A stretch of DNA of 64,000 nucleotides, taken from Winogradskyella sp. KYW1333. Lineage in GTDB: Bacteria > Bacteroidota > Bacteroidia > Flavobacteriales > Flavobacteriaceae. How positions within the stretch are numbered: the first letter of the stretch is position 1; the number at the start of each line of letters is the position of its first letter. Below the pieces are notes generated by a model that was given only the letters and a program-made list of their open reading frames with translations, had not been told where the DNA came from and made no database searches. Shown one piece after another: positions 16,266 to 24,269 of the stretch. Location: positions 1 to 64,000 of the forward strand of contig NZ_QPHL01000017.1 in assembly GCF_003335675.1 (NCBI RefSeq). Direction: 5' to 3'. The position numbers and the translations under genes were made by a program.

Positions 16266-17603
16266 TTATTTATCGCTTTCTGGTTCTGAACCTGCTAAAT
16301 ATTTTATTTCAACACGTTGATTAGGGTTTAAATATTTGTTGGCAACAGCTATTATATCTTCACGAGTAATGCTGTTGTAGATATCTAACTCCTTATTGAT
16401 GCGACTAGCATCGCCTTGTAACATTTGGTATGTTGCAAGCGAGGAAGCGATACCTTCAATACGCGAATTTGCATTAACAAATCTAGTTTCAAATTGATTT
16501 TTTAATTTCTGATACTCTTTCTCTGAAATTAATTCGGTTTGAAGTTTTTTAATTTCTTCGTCCATTGTTGCCTTAAGGCTATCCCAGTCTGGTTCACCCT
16601 TAATTAAGGCTCCCATAGTATAAGTTCCGTAGTCTTGACTTGCTTGATTAAAAGCTAAAACTTGTAACGCAACTTTATCTTGATCTACCATTCTCTTGTA
16701 CATTCTAGAACTATTTCCACCAGTTAATATTGAAGAAATATAGTCTAATACATAAGCATCCTTATCTACAGATTTTGGTGTAATATATGAAAATATGTAC
16801 GCTGGTATTTGAATATTAGCATCATACTCTGTTGCATAACGTGTCTCCGTAATTGGATCTTCAACAACAGGCTTCCTAACATTAGCTTCAGCTTTATTTT
16901 CTATTGGACCAAAATAGTCCTGGATCATTTTTTTTGTTGCCTCAACATCAATATCGCCAGCTACAACCAATGTTGCATTATTAGGATTATAATATTGATC
17001 ATTAAATGAAATAAACTCATCTAGTTTGGCAGCATTCAAATCATCCATTGAGCCAATTACTGACCTTCCGTATGGATGTTTCTTAAATAAGTGATTGTTC
17101 ACACCTGTTCTGTAAATGATTTTACCATATGGTGCATTATCAATACGTTGTCTCTTTTCTTCTTTTACAACCTCATTTTGCGTGTCTACACCAACCTGTT
17201 CAATAATTGGGTGAAGCATGCGCTCACTTTCCATCCAAAGACCAATCTCTAATTTATTTGATGGGAAGGTTTCGTAATAATATGTACGATCTTGAGTTGT
17301 ATTTGCGTTATTTCTTCCACCATTTGCAGAAACGATATTAAACCATTCTCCTCTTTCGATATTCTCAGTACCTTCAAATAAAAGGTGTTCGAAAAAATGA
17401 GCGAATCCTGTTCTTCCCTCTACCTCGTCTTTTGCACCTACTTGATACATCACACCTACAGTTACAATTGGTGCCGCATTTTCCTGATGTAAGATAACAT
17501 GCAAGCCATTATCTAATTTGTACTCTTCAAATTCGACTTTCTGGGCTGTAGAATATAATCCTACAAACATAAAAAGCGCTAGAGTAAATAAGCTTTTTTT
17601 CAT
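16266..17603 (-). CDS. M16 family zinc metallopeptidase, catalytic subunit
   Basis: 445 residues; signal peptide about 1-20 (ends STA before Gln). The inverted zinc motif is present as HFFEH at 69-73 (His69, Glu72, His73), with the third ligand expected among the Glu residues at 144-149 (QNEVVKEEK). The family cleaves peptides inside a closed chamber; export places it in the periplasm. It is first in a two-gene operon with the non-catalytic partner. A -7 element lies upstream on the minus strand at 17678-17685. Confidence 0.92.
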   Translation of the reverse strand: MKKSLFTLALFMFVGLYSTAQKVEFEEYKLDNGLHVILHQENAAPIVTVGVMYQVGAKDEVEGRTGFAHFFEHLLFEGTENIERGEWFNIVSANGGRNNANTTQDRTYYYETFPSNKLEIGLWMESERMLHPIIEQVGVDTQNEVVKEEKRQRIDNAPYGKIIYRTGVNNHLFKKHPYGRSVIGSMDDLNAAKLDEFISFNDQYYNPNNATLVVAGDIDVEATKKMIQDYFGPIENKAEANVRKPVVEDPITETRYATEYDANIQIPAYIFSYITPKSVDKDAYVLDYISSILTGGNSSRMYKRMVDQDKVALQVLAFNQASQDYGTYTMGALIKGEPDWDSLKATMDEEIKKLQTELISEKEYQKLKNQFETRFVNANSRIEGIASSLATYQMLQGDASRINKELDIYNSITREDIIAVANKYLNPNQRVEIKYLAGSEPESDK

Positions 17604-17677
17604 TATTTAATGATTTTTAAAATTAAATTATTTTAGTGTTTGTCTTCGTTTGAGTTGCTTTGTTACACAAAGCTCAA

Positions 17678-17704
17678 CAAAAATAAAGAATCATTTCGCT
17701 GCAA
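17678..17704 (-). promoter_or_regulatory. Candidate promoter of the M16 peptidase operon
   Basis: On the minus strand, TATTTTTG (17678-17685) matches the TAnnTTTG -7 box; a TTG (17702-17704) lies 16 bases upstream of it as a -33 candidate. About 75 bases separate the -7 box from the ATG. Confidence 0.45.
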
Positions 17705-17801
17705 GTACTAAATAAAATGTGAAAAGTGTGAGAATTAATTGACTTATTTTACTGGAATTAAATACTAGTACTTAAAATACTCTTGAAATCCCCTAAAACG
17801 T

Positions 17802-17831
17802 TTGTAGATTAAGAATTTAGGATTATATTTG
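17802..17831 (+). promoter_or_regulatory. Promoter of rplU-rpmA
   Basis: TTG at 17802-17804 and TATATTTG at 17824-17831 separated by 19 bases fit the Bacteroidota -33/-7 consensus. The start site would fall about 17837, leaving a leader of some 57 bases before the ATG at 17894. Confidence 0.75.
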
Positions 17832-17893
17832 CATCCGCTTTCTGAAAAAGAAGGCTATTTAATTTTTAAACAAAATAATAAAAACGTTACGCT

Positions 17894-18391
17894 ATGTACG
17901 CAATTGTAGAGATAGCAGGGCATCAATTCAAAGTTGAAAAAGACCAAAAAGTTTTTGTTAATCGTTTATCTACAGAAGAAGGTAAGAAAGTTTCTTTCGA
18001 TAATGTTCTTTTAATAGGAAACGGTAGCGATGTTACTTTAGGCGCCCCAGCTATAGACGGTGCACAAGTAAGTGCAAAAGTCTTAAAGCACCTTAAAGGT
18101 GATAAGGTAATCGTTTTCAAAAAGAAAAGACGTAAAGGTTACCGAGTTAAAAATGGCCACAGACAATCATTAACAGAAATTGTTATTGAAGGTATTACAG
18201 CTTCAGGTGCTAAGAAAGCCGCTCCAAAAAAAGAGGTAAAGAAAGTAGAACCAAAAGTTAAGGTTAAGGAAGAAGCAACTCAAGATTTGAGTAAAATGAC
18301 AGTTGCTCAATTAAAAGAATTGGCCAAAGCTAAGGGTATTTCAGGTATTTCTTCAATGAAAAAGGCTGATTTAATTGCAGCGTTAAGTTAA
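17894..18391 (+). CDS. rplU: 50S ribosomal protein L21 with C-terminal Rho_N/SAP-like extension
   Basis: 165 residues. Residues 1-103 are a normal L21 (MYAIVEIAGHQFKV, then KVIVFKKKRRKGYRVKNGHRQ), which binds 23S rRNA in the large subunit. Bacterial L21 usually ends near residue 103; here a Lys/Glu-rich linker (about 104-128) leads to a 35-residue module, DLSKMTVAQLKELAKAKGI and on to KKADLIAAL, which looks like a Rho N-terminal or SAP-type helix-extended-loop-helix nucleic-acid-binding motif. Extended L21 proteins are known in Bacteroidota. It is followed after 18 bases by rpmA in the conserved order. Confidence 0.97.
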   Translation: MYAIVEIAGHQFKVEKDQKVFVNRLSTEEGKKVSFDNVLLIGNGSDVTLGAPAIDGAQVSAKVLKHLKGDKVIVFKKKRRKGYRVKNGHRQSLTEIVIEGITASGAKKAAPKKEVKKVEPKVKVKEEATQDLSKMTVAQLKELAKAKGISGISSMKKADLIAALS

Positions 18392-18409
18392 TATTAAAAC
18401 TAGAATAAA

Positions 18410-18670
18410 ATGGCACATAAAAAAGGAGTTGGTAGTTCTAAAAACGGTAGAGAATCAGAATCGAAACGATTAGGTGTTAAGATTTTTGGTGGACAAGCTG
18501 CCGTTGCAGGAAATATCCTCGTAAGACAAAGAGGTAACACGCACCATCCGGGTGAAAACGTATACCAAGGAAAAGACCATACTTTACATGCTAAAGTTGA
18601 TGGTATAGTACAGTTTACTAAAAAGAAGGACAATAAGTCTTATGTTTCTATAGAGCCTTTTCAGGCTTAA
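18410..18670 (+). CDS. rpmA: 50S ribosomal protein L27
   Basis: 86 residues of normal length. It starts [20 protein letters not shown] and contains the [15 protein letters not shown] core. L27 sits near the peptidyl-transferase centre of the large subunit. The mature start follows the initiator Met directly, with no Firmicutes-type cleavable N-terminal extension. Cotranscribed with rplU and closed by the hairpin at 18694-18716. Confidence 0.98.
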   Translation: MAHKKGVGSSKNGRESESKRLGVKIFGGQAAVAGNILVRQRGNTHHPGENVYQGKDHTLHAKVDGIVQFTKKKDNKSYVSIEPFQA

Positions 18671-18693
18671 GAAATAACTATAAATTATTCAAG

Positions 18694-18716
18694 ACCCTTA
18701 CTATTTTAGTGAGGGT
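18694..18716 (+). terminator. Rho-independent terminator after rpmA
   Basis: 9-bp stem containing one G-T pair (18694-18702 with 18708-18716), 5-nt loop, followed by a T run reaching into 18721. Confidence 0.8.
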
Positions 18717-18723
18717 TTTTTAT

Positions 18724-20496
18724 TTATAATATTTCCATTTTTTTAAGTAAAAAGCTTGCATTCATGTTTTGACAAACGCCTTTTTTAAGTTTGTAATCAA
18801 AGTGTAATTCGTCATCTATAATCTGAGCATCAAAGAAGTAATTTTTAATTGGTTCGATCTCTGTTTCTATTTCTGTTAGACTTAAATCGTGTGTAGCAAT
18901 TATTCCGGTCGCCTTAAGTTTAACCAAACGTTCAACAAACTTTTTTGACCCAAGTGCCTTGTCTGTGCTATTGGTTCCTTTTAAAATCTCATCTAAGATT
19001 ACAAAATAATCGGAATCGTTCTCAATTGTATCTACGATAAATTTTAACCGTTTTAATTCACTAAAAAAGTACGAGCTGTCATCTTTTAATGAATCGGTTG
19101 TGCGCATACTCGTAACTAACTTAATAGGTTTATAGTTAGACTTTTCCACACATACAGGTAAACCCACATTTGCCATTACAATGTGAAGACCTACTGTTCT
19201 CAAAAATGTGCTTTTACCAGCCATATTGGCTCCTGTAACAATAAAGAACTGTTCCTTTAATAGTTCTAAATCACTATCTATCCTTTTCTCAGGGTGTATT
19301 AAAGGATGTCCCAAAGACTTTGAATAAATGGTGGTTGAATTATTAGTTATAGTTGGATATACAAATTCCTGGTGATTAAAAGCATATGTGCCTAAACTGT
19401 TATATGCATCAAAAAAGATAACAACATCAAACCAATCCTCGACCTTGCTTGAATATTCAGCTATCCATTGCTCTACATGGTAACTTTGCTTGATATCCCA
19501 AAGCAAATAACCATTACCAAAAATCGCAGAAATGAAATTATTTCTATTATCTAATAGATCCAAGGATTTGGTAAACTTTGTAAAGATTGCAGAAGCTTTA
19601 ACTTCATCAACCTTAATTCTTTCTTGTTGTTTTTTAAGTAATACAGATTGAAAATCAAAATTTTCAATTTGATCTAACAGTAGTGCATATTGTTTAAAGG
19701 TATTCTTTGTTCGTTCAGTATTTTGAGTCAGATTGTTAATTTTCTTTAGGTAACGACCTGTTATTCCTAATCCAATTAGCAACCAGTAACCTGCAAATTC
19801 AATAGGTGCTATTTCCAGAACAACTAAACATAAAACTAGTATAGACAGAATACTAAATGATATTGATAACCAAAAATGAACCCCAGTTAAAAAAGGCGTG
19901 TAATTGTTTAGCCATTTAATAATATCGCCTGCCGAATATTCAACTGAAAATCCTTTTGCAATACCTGTATAGTATTGTCTCCATTCTGGAAGTTTAGCCA
20001 ATTCTTTAACTGCCTCTTGGCGCAATTGGATATTATTAATGTTATTAGCCAACAGATTCTGAACAAGTTTATCCTTTGCTTCCGGAATTGTAGTTCTATT
20101 AATGTATTGAAAAAACGAACCATTCCCAAACATATCTATATCAAGGCTAAAATGATGTTTAGGATTTTGATATTTGATTCCGTTTGGTCTATGATAAAAA
20201 TCTCCAGAGGCAATTCTTAATTCATCTTCATTAATTTTTACCAGTCGATTATATAGTGCTCTTTTATTTTTTAAATCAGTATATTTTGATAATAAGAATA
20301 AAAAAATACCTGTCCCTAACATGCCTATTCCGAGAGCTGACTTCCAATGGTTTCTTAGTAAGTAAATACCTATAACAGTTAATAAGAATGTTACGACTCT
20401 CAAAGTACTGAAAAGACTTAATTTCTTAAATACCTGTTTTGACAAAGTCTTATACTTCCTAATTTGATTTTCATAAAACTCTAGTGCATTCTCCAT
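18724..20496 (-). CDS. Membrane-embedded MutS-family ATPase
   Basis: 590 residues from the ATG at 20496 (upstream in-frame TTG codons are ignored). The C-terminal third is a MutS ATPase domain: Walker A GANMAGKST at 422-430, a DDSSYFFSEL block near 472-481 and Walker B VILDE at 499-503 followed by ILKGTNS, and ATHDLS further on. The N-terminal MutS domains for mismatch recognition are absent. Instead there are four predicted membrane helices, about 31-47, 53-70, 205-227 and 235-250. The closest class is the MutS-related/MutS2-like ATPases that lack the mismatch-binding Phe motif. A role in DNA repair is therefore doubtful; function unknown. It ends convergent with rpmA and is followed upstream by sdhB on the same strand. 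Confidence 0.85.
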   Translation of the reverse strand: MENALEFYENQIRKYKTLSKQVFKKLSLFSTLRVVTFLLTVIGIYLLRNHWKSALGIGMLGTGIFLFLLSKYTDLKNKRALYNRLVKINEDELRIASGDFYHRPNGIKYQNPKHHFSLDIDMFGNGSFFQYINRTTIPEAKDKLVQNLLANNINNIQLRQEAVKELAKLPEWRQYYTGIAKGFSVEYSAGDIIKWLNNYTPFLTGVHFWLSISFSILSILVLCLVVLEIAPIEFAGYWLLIGLGITGRYLKKINNLTQNTERTKNTFKQYALLLDQIENFDFQSVLLKKQQERIKVDEVKASAIFTKFTKSLDLLDNRNNFISAIFGNGYLLWDIKQSYHVEQWIAEYSSKVEDWFDVVIFFDAYNSLGTYAFNHQEFVYPTITNNSTTIYSKSLGHPLIHPEKRIDSDLELLKEQFFIVTGANMAGKSTFLRTVGLHIVMANVGLPVCVEKSNYKPIKLVTSMRTTDSLKDDSSYFFSELKRLKFIVDTIENDSDYFVILDEILKGTNSTDKALGSKKFVERLVKLKATGIIATHDLSLTEIETEIEPIKNYFFDAQIIDDELHFDYKLKKGVCQNMNASFLLKKMEIL

Positions 20497-20581
20497 TTGA
20501 AATTTGATAAAAATAAAAATCCCAAGATAAGACATTACCTTGGGATAAAATGTTTAATATACCTGCAACAGCAGGCACTAG

Positions 20582-21331
20582 TTACCCTTTAAAACTTGCA
20601 ACTAGGTATTCTCTATTCATCCTAGCAATATTCTCTAATGATATTCCTTTAGGACATTCTACCTCACAAGCACCTGTATTTGTACAGTTTCCAAATCCTT
20701 CATCATCCATTTGCTTAACCATATTCAATACACGATCTGTTGCCTCAACCTGTCCTTGTGGTAATAATGCAAATTGAGAGACTTTAGCAGATACAAATAA
20801 CATTGCAGAAGAATTTTTACAGCTTGCAACACAGGCACCACAACCAATACAAGTTGCCGCATCAAATGCTTTATCTGCATTCTCCTTCTCAATTGGAATA
20901 GCATTGGCATCTTGGGTATTACCCGAAGTATTAACTGATATAAACCCACCTGCTTGTTGAATACGATCAAACGAGGTGCGATCAACAATTAAATCTTTAA
21001 TGACAGGAAAGGCTTTTGCCCTCCAAGGCTCTATATAAATTGTGTCGCCATCCTTAAAACTTCTCATGTGAAGCTGACATGCAGTAATTTTAGTCTCAGG
21101 ACCATGAGCTCTTCCATTGATATAAAGGGAACATGTTCCGCAAATTCCTTCTCTACAATCGTGATCAAATGCAACTGGTTGTTCTCCCTTTTCAATTAAC
21201 TCCTGATTTAAAACATCTAACATTTCTAAAAAAGACATGTCAGGAGAAATATTACTTATTGGATAATCAACGATTTTTCCTTTATCATTTGCGTCTTTTT
21301 GACGCCATATTTTTAATGTTAAATTCATCAT
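20582..21331 (-). CDS. sdhB: Succinate dehydrogenase/fumarate reductase iron-sulfur subunit
   Basis: 249 residues (a second ATG one codon in is equally possible). N-terminal plant-type [2Fe-2S] domain with CREGICGTC near residues 59-67 and a further Cys in ITACQ. The C-terminal domain has [11 protein letters not shown] and [15 protein letters not shown] for the [4Fe-4S] and [3Fe-4S] clusters. It passes electrons from the flavin of SdhA to the membrane quinone site. Last gene of sdhCAB, 6 bases after sdhA. The protein is of the Bacteroidota b-type complex II, which has a single membrane subunit. Confidence 0.97.
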   Translation of the reverse strand: MMNLTLKIWRQKDANDKGKIVDYPISNISPDMSFLEMLDVLNQELIEKGEQPVAFDHDCREGICGTCSLYINGRAHGPETKITACQLHMRSFKDGDTIYIEPWRAKAFPVIKDLIVDRTSFDRIQQAGGFISVNTSGNTQDANAIPIEKENADKAFDAATCIGCGACVASCKNSSAMLFVSAKVSQFALLPQGQVEATDRVLNMVKQMDDEGFGNCTNTGACEVECPKGISLENIARMNREYLVASFKG

Positions 21332-21337
21332 AGCTCT

Positions 21338-23338
21338 TTATTTGTAACTTCTCTCTTTCACTTCTATATTTTCGTATTCTAAGATTTCTTTATGGTGAAC
21401 TGCTTCACTAGGTTGCCCTTTATATTCCCAAGCCGAAACATACTGGAATTCTTTTCGTCTCATGGCTTCACCAGTTTCTGTCTGAAATTCATCTCTAAAG
21501 TGCCCACCAGCAGATTCTTCGCGTTCTAAGGCATCCTTAGCAAATAACTCGCCTAATTCAAGGAAGTCAGCAACACGGCCAGCTTTAGCTAATTCTTCAT
21601 TGTATTCATTCTCTGTTCCAGGAACAAATACATCTTTGTAAAATTCAACTCTTAGTTCTGCTATTTCTTGAATGGCCTCTTTTAAATCTTTTTCATTTCT
21701 TGCCATACCACATTTATTCCACATGATTTTACCAAGACGCTTATGGAAATGGTCTACGGATTTTGTTCCTTCATTATTGATTAATTTATCAATATCTCCT
21801 TTAACCTTTTGTTCTGCATCATCGAATTCTTTAGAGTCTGTAGGTATTGGACCCGTTCTAATATCATCAGCTAAGTAATCTCCAATTGTATAAGGTAATA
21901 CAAAATAGCCATCTGCTAGACCTTGCATTAAGGCAGATGCCCCAAGTCTATTAGCACCATGATCTGAGAAATTTGCTTCACCAATAGCATAAAGACCAGG
22001 TACATTTGTCATGAGGTTGTAATCTACCCATAATCCACCCATTGTGTAATGCACAGCAGGATAAATCATCATAGGTGTTTCATATGGATTTTGATCTACA
22101 ATTTTCTCATACATCTGGAAAAGGTTACCATATTTATTCTCAACTACCTCTTTTCCAAGTTTTGTAATAACGGCTTTGTCCTCAACATTTAATCCTTTTA
22201 CAAATGCTTGCTCTTTCCCGTAGCGTTCAATTGCAGATGCAAAATCTAAGTATACAGCTTCACCTGTTTGATTAACTCCATATCCAGCATCACATCGTTC
22301 TTTTGCTGCGCGCGAAGCAACATCCCTAGGTACTAAGTTACCAAATGCCGGATAACGTCTTTCTAGGTAGTAATCTCTATCTTCTTCAGCAAGATCAGTT
22401 GGTTTTAAACTACCATTTCTTATTGCCTCAACGTCTTTTTTATGTTTTGGTACCCAGATGCGTCCATCGTTACGTAAAGATTCTGACATTAAAGTCAATT
22501 TAGATTGATGATTACCAGAAACTGGAATACATGTTGGGTGAATTTGAGTATAACAAGGGTTTGCAAAGAAGGCTCCTCGTTTATGTGCTTTCCATGCGGC
22601 AGTAACATTACTGCCCATAGCATATGTTGAAAGATAGAATGCATTTCCATAACCACCTGTGCCAAGCACAACAGCATGTGCGCTATGTCTCTCTATTTCA
22701 CCTGTTACAAGGTTACGTGCAATTATACCTCTTGCTTTACCATCTACAATCACAACGTCTAGCATTTCGTGTCGCGTATACATCTTTATCTTACCACGAC
22801 CTATTTGACGGTTCATTGCAGCATAAGCTCCTAAAAGCAATTGCTGTCCCGTTTGCCCTTTTGCATAAAACGTACGCGATACCAATACACCACCAAAAGA
22901 GCGATTGTCAAGTAAACCACCATACTCTCTCGCAAATGGTACACCTTGAGCAACACACTGATCAATGATATTCGTAGATACCTCAGCCAATCTGTAAACA
23001 TTGGCTTCACGAGATCTGTAATCTCCGCCTTTTACAGTGTCATAAAATAATCTGTATGTAGAATCACCATCTCCTTGGTAATTTTTTGCTGCATTAATAC
23101 CACCTTGTGCCGCAATTGAGTGTGCGCGTCTTGGTGAATCTTGAAAACAAAATGCCTTAACGTTATAACCTAATTCTGCAAGGGTTGCCGCTGCTGAACC
23201 ACCAGCTAATCCAGTCCCTACAATTATCACATCTATTAAACGCTTGTTTGCAGGATTAACCAGGTTGATATCATTTTTATGTTTTGTCCACTTGTCCGCT
23301 AATGGACCTTCTGGAATTTTAGAATCTAATTTTGACAT
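21338..23338 (-). CDS. sdhA: Succinate dehydrogenase/fumarate reductase flavoprotein subunit
   Basis: 666 residues. FAD-binding motif [18 protein letters not shown] near 41-58; the flavin-attachment region with [15 protein letters not shown] near 92-106; an IHPTCIP substrate-site block near 263; and the [20 protein letters not shown] motif. It oxidises succinate to fumarate in the TCA cycle, or can run in reverse. Middle gene of sdhCAB, separated from its neighbours by 11 and 6 bases, so translation is probably coupled. Length fits the class B enzyme of epsilon-proteobacteria and Bacteroidota. Confidence 0.97.
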   Translation of the reverse strand: MSKLDSKIPEGPLADKWTKHKNDINLVNPANKRLIDVIIVGTGLAGGSAAATLAELGYNVKAFCFQDSPRRAHSIAAQGGINAAKNYQGDGDSTYRLFYDTVKGGDYRSREANVYRLAEVSTNIIDQCVAQGVPFAREYGGLLDNRSFGGVLVSRTFYAKGQTGQQLLLGAYAAMNRQIGRGKIKMYTRHEMLDVVIVDGKARGIIARNLVTGEIERHSAHAVVLGTGGYGNAFYLSTYAMGSNVTAAWKAHKRGAFFANPCYTQIHPTCIPVSGNHQSKLTLMSESLRNDGRIWVPKHKKDVEAIRNGSLKPTDLAEEDRDYYLERRYPAFGNLVPRDVASRAAKERCDAGYGVNQTGEAVYLDFASAIERYGKEQAFVKGLNVEDKAVITKLGKEVVENKYGNLFQMYEKIVDQNPYETPMMIYPAVHYTMGGLWVDYNLMTNVPGLYAIGEANFSDHGANRLGASALMQGLADGYFVLPYTIGDYLADDIRTGPIPTDSKEFDDAEQKVKGDIDKLINNEGTKSVDHFHKRLGKIMWNKCGMARNEKDLKEAIQEIAELRVEFYKDVFVPGTENEYNEELAKAGRVADFLELGELFAKDALEREESAGGHFRDEFQTETGEAMRRKEFQYVSAWEYKGQPSEAVHHKEILEYENIEVKERSYK

Positions 23339-23349
23339 AGTGATTTTTT

Positions 23350-24036
23350 TTAGTGTGTAAAGTGATGGTAAACTGCGATGAAAATAAATAAAGCAGGAAT
23401 ACCAATAGAATAAACCTTACTAAAACCATTTAAACTCCGAACATACTTGTTATTGGCTCCAATTGATTGAAAAGCTGAGTTAAATCCGTGCAATAGGTGC
23501 AATGCTAATAACACAAATGCTACAACGTAAATACCAACTCTTACTGGGCTTACAAATTTTTCTCTTAACTCTTCATAATATCTGAAACCTGACTCAGCGT
23601 TGTTTGGGTCAATTAACCCACTCATGTCGCCTTCAACATACTTGACCGTCATTTCATGTACCCAAAAATCATACATGTGTAATCCTAAAAAGGCAAGGAC
23701 TACTACTCCAGTTAATAACATATTTCTTGATACCCAAGTAGAATTATCTGATGCCGTATTACTGGCATATTTTATACTTCGGGATGACTTATTTTTTGCT
23801 TCTAGTATAATACCCATAACGAAGTGAAAAATCACTCCAATTATTAATATAGGTTGCATTAATCCTTGAACTAAAGGATTTGTTCCCATAAAATGGGACA
23901 TTTCATTAAACAGCTCTTCGCTAAAAACTGAAGTGAAGTTGATGGAAACATGCATTACAAGAAAAATCATGAGGAAGAGTGCCGAAAGTGCCATGGCAAA
24001 CTTTCTTCCAATCGACGAATTTAGAATTCCGCTCAT
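23350..24036 (-). CDS. sdhC: Succinate dehydrogenase cytochrome b subunit
   Basis: 228 residues with five predicted membrane helices, fitting the single large cytochrome b subunit of two-haem complex II. His residues within helices ([23 protein letters not shown] and LLHLLHGF) are plausible haem ligands. It anchors SdhAB to the inner membrane and reduces menaquinone. First gene of the operon, with a good promoter directly upstream. Confidence 0.95.
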   Translation of the reverse strand: MSGILNSSIGRKFAMALSALFLMIFLVMHVSINFTSVFSEELFNEMSHFMGTNPLVQGLMQPILIIGVIFHFVMGIILEAKNKSSRSIKYASNTASDNSTWVSRNMLLTGVVVLAFLGLHMYDFWVHEMTVKYVEGDMSGLIDPNNAESGFRYYEELREKFVSPVRVGIYVVAFVLLALHLLHGFNSAFQSIGANNKYVRSLNGFSKVYSIGIPALFIFIAVYHHFTH

Positions 24037-24064
24037 TGTAGGTCTAATCTTTTTGTTAGTTGCA

Positions 24065-24095
24065 CAAAAATACAGTAGAATCCACGCATTAGCAA
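24065..24095 (-). promoter_or_regulatory. Promoter of sdhCAB
   Basis: On the minus strand, TATTTTTG (24065-24072) matches the TAnnTTTG -7 box and a TTG (24093-24095) lies 20 bases further upstream, the expected -33 spacing. The leader would be about 20-25 bases. Confidence 0.7.
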
Positions 24096-24269
24096 CTGAC
24101 GTATGTTATAATTATTTATTTAGAATGATTATAATCTACATATCACAACAAGGATTGACAATTATATTATAATAAAAATATCGTTAAACGAAAGTTGTCT
24201 ATTTTAGCTAAATAATATGTTGATTTCGAGTTCAATAAAATTGATGAAATTCATCTAAATTTAAATATA

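Noticed and set aside
17604-17893. Small RNA or tRNA in the largest intergenic gap
   Set aside because: No cloverleaf or strong stem-loop; the space is explained by two divergent promoters and leaders.
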